Origin: Mytilus galloprovincialis
Taxonomy: Eukaryota > Mollusca > Bivalvia > Mytilida > Mytilidae
Reading direction: 5' to 3'
Assembly (NCBI RefSeq): GCF_965363235.1
Contig: NC_134843.1
Span: 52,137,535-52,201,534, forward strand
Length of the DNA stretch: 64,000 nucleotides
Of the stretch, positions 35,047 to 47,065 are shown in pieces. The notes below the pieces were generated by a model. That model made no database searches and was not told the origin of the DNA. It saw only the letters and a list, made by a program, of their open reading frames with translations. The position numbers and the translations under genes were made by a program. Numbering within the stretch: position 1 is the first letter of the stretch; every line of letters starts with the position of its first letter.

Positions 35047-35974
35047 TTTTTAAAACAGACTATAGTGTATTTTGATTAATGATTGACAGTAAGTAGTAAA
35101 AAATAAGCAAGAGTTACCTCTCTTTGATAAGTTATTTTTTGGGGGAAATACCTTATGTTACTATTTCAAACCATTAATATGAAGCTAAAAATACTCTCCA
35201 ATCAGAAAGCACTATTCTAGCATTAAAAGTGAAGGACCCCTGGTGTCAATTTTGTGTAGGAAGTTCAGTTTCAGTGATTTTTATTTTTTATTTTGAAGTA
35301 GCTAGCATGGGCATGGACGCGAAGGAAAAACCAGCACATCCAACCTTGATCAACCTTGGTAAGATGTTATAACAACACACACTGTAACATAAATTGCAAT
35401 GCAACCTGATACACCGAGTAGTTATATTCTTTCATTCGTGTCGAGTTTGTAATTATACAATAAATGTCAATTGTTATGTTGACTGGGACCACTCGAACAG
35501 TCGTATACGTTATAAATACATTTTTGGGTTGATGTGTAGTATCGTTCACTTTATAAATACTTCATGGAAAACTGCCATGACGCCGAAATATCACCTTCAT
35601 CCAAGATAAGTTCGTTGTATCTATCTAAATAAGGGGATTTGCATCTTGATATGTGTAAAAAAAAAGGGGGGAGAGGAAAGATGCACAATGATGTACACAT
35701 TCAAAGTAAAACAAAGTGTATCTAGAAGATGCCATTTTATACATAGTAGTACAATAAACGGTCAAAATGATTTATACATTCGATTTTCTGCAAAACAAAA
35801 GACAGTTAAACAATATATGCAGCATCGATCAGCATCAATGAAAAGAGGTGTCAATGAGGCAGCAAACAGTGAACCCAATGACACAAATTACGAAAAGTAT
35901 ACATCGTCATGATTTAGAGTTTATCATGTAGACTAAAACAAAAATTGAAGATAAAATTGACAAAAGCTCAACAT

Positions 35975-36240
35975 TACACAAATAAGGAGATGCGGTATGA
36001 ATACCAATGAGAACTATCCACCCAAGTTCAAATGAATTGAATGTGAGCAATTATAAGCATTTGTATGGCCTTCAACAATGAGAAAAATCCATGCATGGTT
36101 TGGATAGAGAATACAAACAGGGAATGTGTCGAAGAGACACTGGGCATCCCGACCAAAGAGCAGTAAACAGCACAATGCCACCAATGGGTCGGGTCTTCAA
36201 CGCAGCGAAATAATCTTGCACCCTGAAGCCGGATTCTGCT
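35975..36240 (+). repeat. Diverged dispersed repeats
   Basis: GGAGATGCGGTATGAATACC, GGCCTTCAACAATGAG (family of 51768-52115) followed by GGAATGTGTCGAAGAGACA and TCTTCAACGCAGCGA (family of 53889). No coding content. Confidence 0.55.
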
Positions 36241-36299
36241 TGCCCCAAGACAATAATTTATACAATATATTTCTATGATGTTTTTTTTAAACAATTTGT

Positions 36300-37925
36300 T
36301 TTTCGTATATATGCTATGCTGGTGACTAAAAATTTATTTAATTTTGATATTTACTTTCTTTTATAGACAAACCAATGATGATTTATGGACACAAATTTTA
36401 TGTGTAAAATGTGAAGAATTAAAATAAAAATACTCAGGATTTTCATTGTATCATAAACATAAACAATATTCAAACTGAAAGATTTTTTTTTTAATTACTG
36501 AAGCATCAATCAGTATAAATAGGATCACAGTACTAAAAATGTTGTGTATACATTATTTTGACAGCCGCAACAAAGCGAAAAAATACACAGACGTATATGT
36601 ATTAAATGAAACAAATATCAAGAACACACATTGTTGTCAGATATGTTATGGAAATTAGATTTGTTTTAAAAAATTAAAAATCATATGAACAATTAATCAG
36701 TTAGTTTTTACGGTTGAATCGATCTCATTTTCATGTCGGGCCCTTTTATAGTTGACTATATGGTTGGAAGTTTTCTTAATATTGAAGGCCATGCAGTGAT
36801 CACATTTGCGTATATCCATGTTCTTTGAACTCTGCTTGGTTGTTGCCTCGTTAGCAATCATACCAATTTCCTTATTTTTATATAAAAGGTTTACAGCAGA
36901 AGTTATTGTTCTTGTGAAGCTGTCCTTTATTGCATGCTTATACGTACATGATGGAAATTATAAGTGTTGGAGAAGTAGAATACACTTTTGAGTTATTATT
37001 TTTTGTTTACAAGTTACTATGCAGAATGGGATAAATCCCATTCCATCTTTTTCATGTGCGTGATTCAAACATGCATATTCAAAGAGCATTGGGTTTCATG
37101 ACTGACTGGTTAAGTTCTGTATTTCCCCATGGACACGGGCTACACTGGCAAAGTGGTTTTGTGTGAAGGTTGGTTCCTAAATATTTTCTTCCCAAAAGGA
37201 TAGGCAAGTATTGGTGTAACAGCTAAGAAACATTCAGACTATTCTGTCGTTTGCAGTTTTAAGATCAGTTGATTTTGTAAATGGAAATTGAGTTGGTTCA
37301 TTGTGTGATCTCGCTGATCTGCCAGTTATACTTGTTACGGAATTAAAGAAGTTTTTCGACATATGCAATCTGGTATTTGTATGAGATGTTTTTCTTTACA
37401 TAGACGTAACTTGATGTGTGTTTTTTGTAAGGTAAGTGCATCAGATATATATATATATATATATTTATTAAAAAGGAACTAAGAATAATGAGACAAAACA
37501 AGGCAAAATGGATAAAAAAATAAAGAATAGAGACTGACGGGGATACAATATACTGATGGTTGGTTGCTTATTTACGTCCAGTGACAAATATTTCATGCAT
37601 GTTTAGGACGATGTGATACAATACAAAAAAATAGAGAATAGTGGTATTTTATAGTATGAAGATAAGAGAAAAAGTGGACAGGTTTGCAATATTATAAGAA
37701 TAGTTTGCTTTTTTTATCGTCTTGTGGTAAATAATGGTAATGTTCAGGATGCAAATAAATTAACAATAATTGTAAAAAGGAGGTCCTAATTTATAGTCCG
37801 TTCAGGATACAGGTTTGAGAAATTACGACTCTCTAAAAAAATAAGGGTATATTGTATTTTAGTATAACGGTCCACCTAGGGACTCCTTTTTAAGCGTGCA
37901 GAAAGCTTGGTATCATCTATACACG
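36300..37925. other. No convincing gene
   Basis: AT-rich DNA with a short (TA)n near 37446 and a dispersed fragment at 37570-37610 (CCAGTGACAAATATTTCATG, also seen near 47450 and 58615). Short frames here lack any recognisable domain. Confidence 0.5.
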
Positions 37926-37927
37926 AA

Positions 37928-38060
37928 CAGTGGCGGATCCAGAACTTGTTATTAGGGAGGGGAACTACACTCACTACTGCTACAGTGTTTCACTATATAT
38001 ATAAAATCAACCACATTTTTCCTACGAAAAAAATGGGGGGGGGGGGGGGCGCCTATGACG
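37928..38060. repeat. MITE fragment, second subfamily
   Basis: Begins CAGTGGCGGATCCAGAACTT and includes a TATATAAAATCAACCACATT segment, then a G tract. Similar to 23699-23857. Confidence 0.55.
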
Positions 38061-39026
38061 AGTGCTATAATAATTTACACAGGGCCGTAACTAGGCCTCA
38101 CAATAAAACGAGGCAGGCGTTTGGTTGCCGCCGTCTGCGGTACCCAGGTAATGGGAAAACCAGGGGTGACACAACCGGTCGAAAACTAGAAAAGTAGTTA
38201 ATGACGAGTCAATTAAGACTTAGATAAAAACCATAACAAAAAAAGTGTAAATTAAGCTTATATAAAGTACTTTTAATCAACGAAAATAATATCCGAAATC
38301 TGATGGTACGGCCAAAAAGCTTAATTTTGACTTTTAGATCTTTATTACATTTTTTAAATCATTCAATAACAGACATAAAAACTCTTAGAACATGAATACA
38401 GTCATGTGAAATGGTTTGTTTAAGCAGTTCTATTCATTTGACTTCACGTTTGTATTAAAATTTCCCATCAGCAAGTTTGCCAAAATAGAGAGAGCTACAA
38501 GAATGTCATACATACATGTACATTTTCTACTACACTGTTTACTGTTGGTTTTTTTTTTTTTAAATATATTGGGGATAACGGAAGTGTTATTTATAGATAT
38601 GTTCTATATTTAATTATTTGTTACGCCCCCTATAAATATTTGACAGTCCGGTTAATCACCCCAGACGCTATATTTAAATATGCGTCTGGGTTATCGAGAC
38701 TACCAATGGTCATGGTGTTTCTATAGAAACTATATATAAATCTGTGGTTACACAAAGAACTAAAAGTACTAAGGCTTTTGGCTTACTCTGCAAATCTAAA
38801 ATTAAAGACATGACATTGGCTAATGCATTGATAAGTAGATGATATAAAAAAATATAAGTGGTTTTACCTTAAATGTTTATGTCATTCAAATTTTTTTATC
38901 AAAACATTTCATGTCTTCTCACAAGGTCAATAAATCAACCCGGATGTTTAAATGTCACACTACACGTAATGCATGTATACTTTTCATCAAAAGAAACACA
39001 GCACTTATACAAAATTGACTGCTCAG

Positions 39027-39176
39027 GGGCGGATCCAGCCATTTTAAAAAGGGGGGTTCCTAACCCAGGACAAAAAGGGGGGGGTCCAATTACATGTCCC
39101 CATTCAAATTGCATTGATCGTCAAAAAAAGGGGGGTTCCAACCCCCGGAACCCCCCCCCCCCTCTTGATCCGCGCC
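39027..39176. repeat. MITE of the CAGTGGCGGATCC class
   Basis: GGGGCGGATCCAGCCATTTT through CTTGATCCGCGCC, with GGGGGGTTCC arms and CATTCAAATTGCATTGATCG inside. Inverted relative to the copy at 30418-30571. Confidence 0.7.
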
Positions 39177-39504
39177 TGCAAACGTCATTCTGTAGTTGTC
39201 GTATGTCATATATCTGTGGCGGAACCTGAAATCCTCTGACTGCACCAATATTTCCTTAAATAATCAATATAAAATTTCCTGCAAAAAGGAGATGGACTAT
39301 TCGGAAAAATGTGGAGCTTGTAATAAATGGTGTCAGCAATACATACTTTTTTTTATATATATAAAACTTGAAAATATCATCGTGTTTGTCTCTATTCTAT
39401 TCGAATGATCAGCTCAGTTATATCTACATCAATGTCAATCTTGAAGAAAAAAAAAACCACAATTGGCATATATTTGTAGCTTAAGTGTGTTTTCAAGTAC
39501 TTAT

Positions 39505-39552
39505 GCTTTAAAACTATCTGGCATGTTTCTGTTATCGTGGTAAGATAATTGT
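39505..39552 (-). pseudogene. PIPOX exon 3 relic (third copy)
   Basis: Homologous to exon 3 of the two copies on the left and embedded in matching flanks (GACGCGTATTTTAACATTGC and GCATCACTGT are shared with 2415-2450). It has a 9-bp in-frame deletion, leaving a decipherable QLSYHDNR...FKA. Both splice sites are lost by G-to-A changes on the coding strand: the acceptor AG reads AA and the donor GT reads AT. Flank homology extends to about 39730. It is a clear dead exon. Confidence 0.75.
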
Positions 39553-39839
39553 TTGTAACAGTTTTTTCAAGAATGACAAAAGGACGCGTATTTTAACATT
39601 GCGCATCACTGTCGTGAAGAATCAGTACATCTACCATGTATATCCAGATGACAAATTGTATTTGAGTTTGGCTGTTCCTGATGAAAGTAAATGTCATCAC
39701 GGAAAAGCTTCTCGAACGCATCATTATGTCATCCTTCTGTTTCAAAGTCTTCAATGAACATTTATTTACTCTTAACTGAATTAAAAACATCTATTGTACT
39801 TAAGCAGTACTTAACACAGATTCACCATACTTAAACGAC

Positions 39840-40125
39840 GAGAAACAGTGGTAACTATTTCATCCATATTAACGGACGATAAACAGTGGCAAATATTTCA
39901 AGAAGATGGTAAATATCGAGAAACATTGGCAACTATTTCGTCACAATTAAAGATCGCGAAACAGTGGCAACTATTTTATCAATATTAATGACCGATAAAC
40001 AGTGGCCACTATTTCATGAATATTAAAGGACGTAAAACATAGGCTTATAGTCAATCTATATTGAATACCGATAAACAGTAGCAAATATAACATCCATATT
40101 AAAGGACAAGAACAATTTCGCAATA
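39840..40125. repeat. Degenerate tandem repeat, about 45-bp unit
   Basis: AAACAGTGGCAACTATTTC...CATATTAAAGGACGAT recurs about six times with variation. The same motif begins repeats at 53545-53630 and resembles the CAGTGGCAAATATTTCATGC motif at 47450 and 58615. Confidence 0.75.
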
Positions 40126-40737
40126 CTTCATATAATGTGTTCTGTCATTTAGTTCGACAAAAAGAAGGGCGTGACACTTATATTGTCAATTATAAAAGAG
40201 AGCCTGTTTGACAGGGCAGAAATGTATCTTGCACCAGACAACTTGCACGGACCAATCACATACACTGTAGTTAAGAAATTATCTGAAAAAGTATAATTTC
40301 CATGATCCATCTTGCACCCGCAATTTTCTTCAAAAATTCAGGCATATTTATTTGGAGAATTTTAAGTTTCAGTATTAACTAGAGTATATAATGCACCAAC
40401 TATTGTCAATTGAACACTCTTTCTTATATTTCTTCTTATAAAATATTAAAATTAAAATGTTCACCCCCCCCCCCCCCCAATCATATTGTCCGGTGTTGTT
40501 TTCTGTTGTTGACAACAAATCATTCAAAGAAAATCTGAGTTAAGTAACCAGGCTTCCGATTTATTTCTACAAATATGATAGATTATATAGACGACTTGTT
40601 ATTAATGGTCTGATTGTATTACATCTAAAGCATGTGATAAAATTTTGCATTTTAAGGGTCTTTTGAATTTTGTCCCAAAGGGTTATTTCCCGCCTGTTAC
40701 ATGTATAACTGGTTTTTTCACCTTTTGAAACGTTTAA

Positions 40738-43374
40738 AGCTAGGTTCACACTGCCGATCAGATCAACTCGATGATTCCGATTGTCCACATTTCCACGACC
40801 AAGCGTGACCAAATTCTTGATCGGGCCTGTTTACCACTTCTACCCGACTTCTATCCGACTGTTCACGCCCTTAACCCGACGATTCACGACTTCTTGACGA
40901 CTCCATCAGAACTCAAACCCGACCACTAATTCAATACGTATTCGATAATCCTGACCAATTCACGATCTTCACTCGACTAGCTAGATTAAATTAACTATAC
41001 TCGATCTCAGCCGGATCTCGACCAGACCAGATCGACTTGTTCGCATAGGGATCGAAGGGATAGTCGGGCATTGGTCCGGTATGTACTATTTCGGTATGAA
41101 ATCATCTGATTTGTTTTACATCACCCGCTGCAGTGGAGGAGGCATCAAGTGTTACACTTGTCCGTTCGTAAACGTCCCAAGAATTAGTTTCGGTTATCCA
41201 ATTTTATGTTGCTGCAACCAAATTTTATGAAACGCAATACCATAAAACACAGATCAAGTGCGAATTTGGGTGGTGTCACTTTTACCGTTTTTGAGTAATG
41301 ACTCTTTATAACGTTATATGCAAGCTGGGGCATTATCTGTGTCCAATGGACACGTTCCCCGTTTATTTAGTTAGATTCAGTAATTCACAGAAGGTCTGAG
41401 TAAAATTATACATTTAAAATATCTATATGGAAATATAGCAGTTGGATTGTTTAGCAAGGTGTTTAGAGCTCAAATAGACAGGTTAATAGCTGTGACCGAG
41501 CTTGAAGAGAGCGTAGAAAACGAACAAAAAGGGGCCAGCAAAGGGTGCCGAAAAATCTAGATGATGCAGTGGCTGAAAAGGCGACCACAGCGTGGCTGTA
41601 TACATTGTAATCACAAAAATACTGAATTCCGAGGAAAATTTAAAACAGAAAGTCCCTTATCAAATGACAAAATCAAAAGTATGAGAGACTTGCAGGGGCT
41701 GACCATGCAAAGAGGACCCCAATGGTTATAAAACTTCATGAAAGTAAAGTAGGACGCTGATTTGTCATGGGAGTTTTACTGCTCTTTTCTTCAAAATGAG
41801 ATTTGTCACTGAATTAGTACTGATGTCAGATAGCAATATACATAAATCCCTTTTCACTGCTTTCTTACAAATTAAGCCTACGGTTTGTGTTATATATATA
41901 TTTGCATATGTATGTAATCAGTATATTCCTTGGATCTGATACCCAGTAGTTGAATGGTTCAAGATATTTCTTTTTGGTGGATCCATGGTAACAACCTGCA
42001 TTTTTTTTACTAATAATATTGCAAAAAGGGGGTAAAGATGTCACATATTTTCCAAAAATTTGGCCAAAAATCGAATTTCAATCCCCTGGAGGTTACCTTT
42101 TCTCAAGCTGTTTTCATACATCTATCACGAATTAAAATAAAAATAATTTGTCTTTCGTTTTTTTTTTTTAATAAAACTGTGTCAAAAGGCGTATGAAAAA
42201 AAGTGTTTGTAAACATTCGACCGTACGGTGACATATAGTTGTTAATTTTTGTGTCATTTGGTGTCCCGTGGAAAGTTGTCTCATTGGTAACTATACCACA
42301 TCTTCTTATTTTTATACTACTATTTCTAGACAAAACGGACAGTCAAACAAAAATAGTCCATTAAACAGCTAAAATATAATATTGATGTTCTTAAAACTAA
42401 CTTTGTAGGCTAAATTAGTCATCAGCTGTCTAATAACGAATTTTAATGCACAATTACATTGATTTCATATTTGAAAAATTCTCTTGGGCCAAAATGCAGA
42501 ATCTACTTCTCTTCAAAACACCTGAGATCATCCCAGGTTGTATTGGGTTTCGTGTTGCTAAGTTTTTAGTTTTCAATGTTGTGCATGTGTTATGAAAACT
42601 TCTGTTTGTCTTTTCGTCGGCTTTCGTTTTTCGCTATGGCTGTGTCGGTTTGACCTTTGAGTTTGATTGTTCTTTTGGTATTTGTGTTCTCTCTTTTAGA
42701 TTTTTTACATCTCCTTGTAACAGAACAGACGCGCACTGCATATGAAGGGATTTGTGTACAGTTAAAAATTAAAGGTGACAGTATATTTTTGCAGAAGCAA
42801 AGTTTTGAGAGTTAATCAGATCTGCACACATTATTAGAGAATCGTGTAGCTGTCATACAAACTCGTTAATGGCCGAGTACAGATCGAAGAGTGGTCGAAT
42901 GTGGTCGCGTAGAGATCATGTATTATTCGAGTTGGTCTGGGATGAAAAATTATAGAAGTCGCAGTGATCATGAAGCGAACGGGCATTGGTCGAGTTAATC
43001 TTGACCACATATTGAACAGGTTGTCGTTGATCGGGAATTGGTCGGTTATTAGTCGAGCAAAGATCGAAATGATCGAGTACTGATCGGTAAACTATTTGTA
43101 TTCCGACCAAACTCGATCTCTGCACGATCCTTTCCCGATCAATTCGACCACTTCTCGACGAATTCTCGATCTCTTCTCAAGTGAATGGCTTCTCGATCCT
43201 TACTCGAATGTTTCTGACATGTCAAAAACTCTCGGGTAGAAAGGCAGATTGATGACGACCAAGGTAGACCACCCCGAACATTCTTGTCGATTGAGACAGA
43301 CCAGTCTCCCGATCGCCTAATTTGTCTTGATCGAGATTAATCGAGTTGGTCTGATCGGCAGTGTGAACCTTGCT
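40738..43374. mobile_element. Non-autonomous Harbinger-like element with long subterminal CGATC-rich ends
   Basis: Ends AGCTAGGTTCACACTGCCGA and TCGGCAGTGTGAACCTTGCT are inverted complements, and similarity continues inward. TAA flanks both ends (40735-40737 and 43375-43377). About 300 bp inside the left end and 500 bp inside the right are packed with CGATC, CTCGA, CGACCAAT-type motifs. The middle holds fragments of common repeats (41330-41375, 42235-42310, 42530-42705) and no transposase. Confidence 0.75.
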
Positions 43375-44559
43375 TAAACGACCAATATTTGGTTTCTTGT
43401 AATGTAACGAGAAGAACACCATTTCTTGAATGTGTGACCCCGTATGTATAGGTGAATGGCAGCCAGTTTGAATAATCCGAACTCCCCAAAGATCAGAATT
43501 TAGCGAAGAATAATTTTGTTGTTCTCTCCTGTTACAGCCTTTTAGTGTACCTTCTGAGAATATGTCATTGACAGCTCTGTAACAGTAAATGTGTTTTTAT
43601 AGTATCTTATTAAATTGTAGATGGAAGTAAACTTTTACACAATTCGAATAAAAGAACAAAAAGTACTGTGTAATTCCTTTCTGTTACGTTCTGTCATGTT
43701 ACTTGATGAAAACTAACAGCATAGCCATAATCAGCAACAGGATGGATGTTAAAGACAATTTCCCTGATGAATCACAAACTTTAAGTTAATCTATTATATG
43801 CCAACTATTTTATTTAATATAAGTTAGATCATCCTACTTAGTAAATCTCAACATAATATACAGGTTATCGAATGAAAAGACAGGGTTTTTACTTCCGATA
43901 ACAGCAGAGAACATTTAGCAATTTTAGTATAGTAGATGGTAATAGAAAGGAATTTAATTTAGAATTTTTCATTACCTAGGCATATTTTTCATCTTGCTAA
44001 AACAGTTTCAAAAGATAAATGACATTGTTAGCTATTACATTTGTATCATCCAATTGTGACGTATTTTTCTTAAAATATGAAATAAAGTAATTGTTTTGAA
44101 AAAAAAACTGTTACCAACTCTGTCCTGATATTTGTCCTAGTATTGAAGATTTTTTCATGTTACCGACTTGTCGGACTATATTTTAGTATATTTTGTAACC
44201 TTTTGTATTGAAAATGCTAAAATAAATAATTTGCATTTGATAAAATATTGTATGCTATGCTAGTAACCAGATATCTTTAACTTACAGTGGAGATCAGTTC
44301 TAACCTCTCATAAATTCTGTCAGAATCTGTCAGGAGAACTGTTCTAGAACAGTATGTAGAACTGTCAGCCTGACACCTTTTAGTCAGTTCTAGGTTAGAA
44401 CTGTTCTAGCTAGAACTGATTTGGTCAGTTCTACCTAGAACTGATTTGGACAGTTCTAGCTAGAACTGATCCTGACAGTTCTACCCTAGAACAGTTTTAG
44501 ACAGTTCTAGCTAGAACTGACCAAATCTTTGGTCAGTTCTACTTCTAGAACAGTTCTAC

Positions 44560-44755
44560 GGTTAGAATTGATTTCAAATTCTACGGCTAGAATTGATTTA
44601 TAAATTCTACGGCAAGAATTAAATTATAAATTCTACGGCTAAAATTGATTTATAAATCCTACAGCTAAAATTGATTTATAAATTCTACGGCTAGAATTGA
44701 TTTATAAATCCTACAGCTAAAATTGATTTATAAATTCTACGGCTAGAATTGGTTT
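44560..44755. repeat. 31-bp tandem repeat, six units
   Basis: Units of the form AATTCTACGGCTAGAATTGA followed by TTTATA, lying just inside the left array of the TIR element and apparently derived from its TAGAATT motif. Confidence 0.85.
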
Positions 44756-45190
44756 GGTTTAAATTTAAGACTTCTTTGTCTAAAGGCTTCGGCAAAATAG
44801 CAATTAATATTATAAAGAGGTTTGCTATTTTGCCGGTTTTAACCCCGCCATATTCTGCATGTATGTGACTGTTCTAAGTCAGGAGCCTGTTATTCAGTGA
44901 TTTTCTTTTGTTGATGTGTGACATAAATTATTTGTTTTTCTTTCATTTTTTGAACATAAATTAAGCCGTTAATATTGGGGGGGGGGGGATTATTATTTCA
45001 TTTATTTTACATTTGTCATTCGGGGAGTCAGGATGACTCGTTTTACATAACAAAATTATCTGACCTTAATGTAATACGTTATTCCGGCCCAAACCACCAG
45101 GGACGGGTCCAGAAGTTTAAAAAAAAAGGGGGGGGTCCAACTAAAATTTATTGTCCTCATTCAAATGCATTGATCGTCCATAAAAAGGGT

Positions 45191-46985
45191 GCTGTACAGT
45201 AATTCAGTTATAATTTTAGGTCAAGAGGGACTGTAATATATACAAGTTATAGCAATATTGGAAAACAATGACCTCAAAATTTTGTATGCATGAATTTATA
45301 GTGCCAGCATGTCCTCTTTTTATTCAAAGTATTGAATCGTAAACAAATATCAGTAGTTTTCATACTTCAGAGTGAGTCGTGTAATAAAATCTTTTGACCG
45401 CATCAATCTAAACTGACCTTATTTGCTCTTTCGTTCTGCAAATCTATATAGCTGTACAGAAATTCAGTTATAATTTTAGGTCAAGAGGGACTGTAATATA
45501 TACAAGTTATAGCAATATTGGAAAACAATGACCTCAAAATTTTGTACGCATGAATTTATAGTGCCAGCATGTCCTCTTTTTATTCAAAGTATTGAATCGT
45601 AAACAAATATCAGTAGTTTTCATATTTTAGACTGAGTCGTGTAATAAAATCTTTTGACCGCATCAATCTAAACTGACCTTATTTGCTCTTTCGTTCTGCA
45701 AATCTATATAGCTGTACAGAAATTCAGTTATAATTTTAGGTCAAGAGGGACTGTAAAATATACAAGTTATAGCAATATTGGAAAACAATGACCTCAAAAT
45801 TTTGTTCGCAGGAATTTATAGTGCCAGCATATATATCCTCTTTTTATTCAAAGTATTAAATCGTAAACAAATATCAGTAGTTTTCATACTTCAGACTGAG
45901 TCGTGTAATAAAATCTTTTGACCGCATCAATCTTAACTGACCGTATTTGCTCTTTCTTTCTGCAAATCTATATAGCTGTACAGTAATTCAGTTATAATTT
46001 TAGGTCAAGAGGGACTGTAATATATACAAGTTATAGCAATATTGGATAACAATGACCTCAAAATTTTGTTCGCAAGAATTTATAGTGCCAGCATGTCCTC
46101 TTTTTATTCAAAGTATTGAATCCTAAACAAATATCAGTAGTTTTCATACTTCAGACTGAGTCGTGTAATAAAATCTTTTGACCGCATCAATCTAAACTGA
46201 CCTTATTTGCTCTTTCTTTCTGCAAATTTATATAGCTGTACAGTAATTCAGTTATAATTTTAGGTCAAGAGGGACTGTAATATATACAAGTTATAGCAAT
46301 ATTGGAAAACAATAACCTCAAAATTTTGTTCGCATGAATTTATAGTGCCAACATGTCCTCTTTATTCAAAGTATTGAATCGTAAACAAATATCAGTAGTT
46401 TTCATACTTCAGACTGAGTTGTGTAATAAAATCTTTTGACAGCATCTATCTAAACTGACCTTATTTGCTCTTTCTTTTTGCAAATCTATAAAGCTGCACA
46501 GTAATTCAGTTATAATTTTAGGTCAAGAGGGACTGTAATATACAAGTTACAGCAATATTGGAAAACAATGACCTCAAAATTTTGTTCGCATGAATTTATA
46601 GTGCCAGTATATCCTCTTTTTATTCAAAGTATTGAATCGTAAACAAATATCAGTAGTTTTCATACTTCAGACTGGGTTGTATAATAAAATCTTTTGACCG
46701 CATCAACCAAAACTGACCATATTTGTTTTTTTTTTTATGTGAGTCTATATAGTTGCACAGTACTTCAGTTATATTTTTTTTTCTGTAGTATATATAAATA
46801 ACTGAAATATTGGAAATTGAACAAACTTCAGTAGTTTTCATACCTCAGACTGACTCATGTAACAAAAATATGTGTCTGCATCTATCAAAACTGACCATAT
46901 TTGACAGCATCAACCAAATCTGACCATATATGATGACTGCATCAGCCAAAACTGATCATTTTGCTTTTTTTAATGTAAAAATGTG
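45191..46985. repeat. 260-bp satellite, six units plus a decayed seventh
   Basis: Units begin GCTGTACAGxAATTCAGTTA at 45191, 45451, 45711, 45975, 46235 and 46493, and a weaker one near 46752. Spacing is 260, 260, 264, 260 and 258. Landmarks are GGTCAAGAGGGACTGTAATA, GACCTCAAAATTTTGT and CTTTTGACCGCATCAATCTA. Units are close to identical at the left and degrade to the right, where AACTGACCATAT motifs repeat at short range. Confidence 0.92.
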
Positions 46986-47065
46986 CGAAGCGGGTTTTTT
47001 AATAGTGTGCACCACATTTTTTACGTTATTTCGAATAGACAGAAAAAAATGATAAGTCATTTCTT
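46985..47065. repeat. MITE fragment related to 32502-32643
   Basis: TAGTGTGCACCACATTTTTT and TATTTCGAATAGACAGAAAA match the right half of the palindrome at 32502-32643. Confidence 0.75.

Noticed and set aside
44300..44560. CRISPR or operator array made of CAGTTCTA units
   Set aside because: Spacers are not unique, units alternate in orientation, and the array mirrors the other end of a TIR element.
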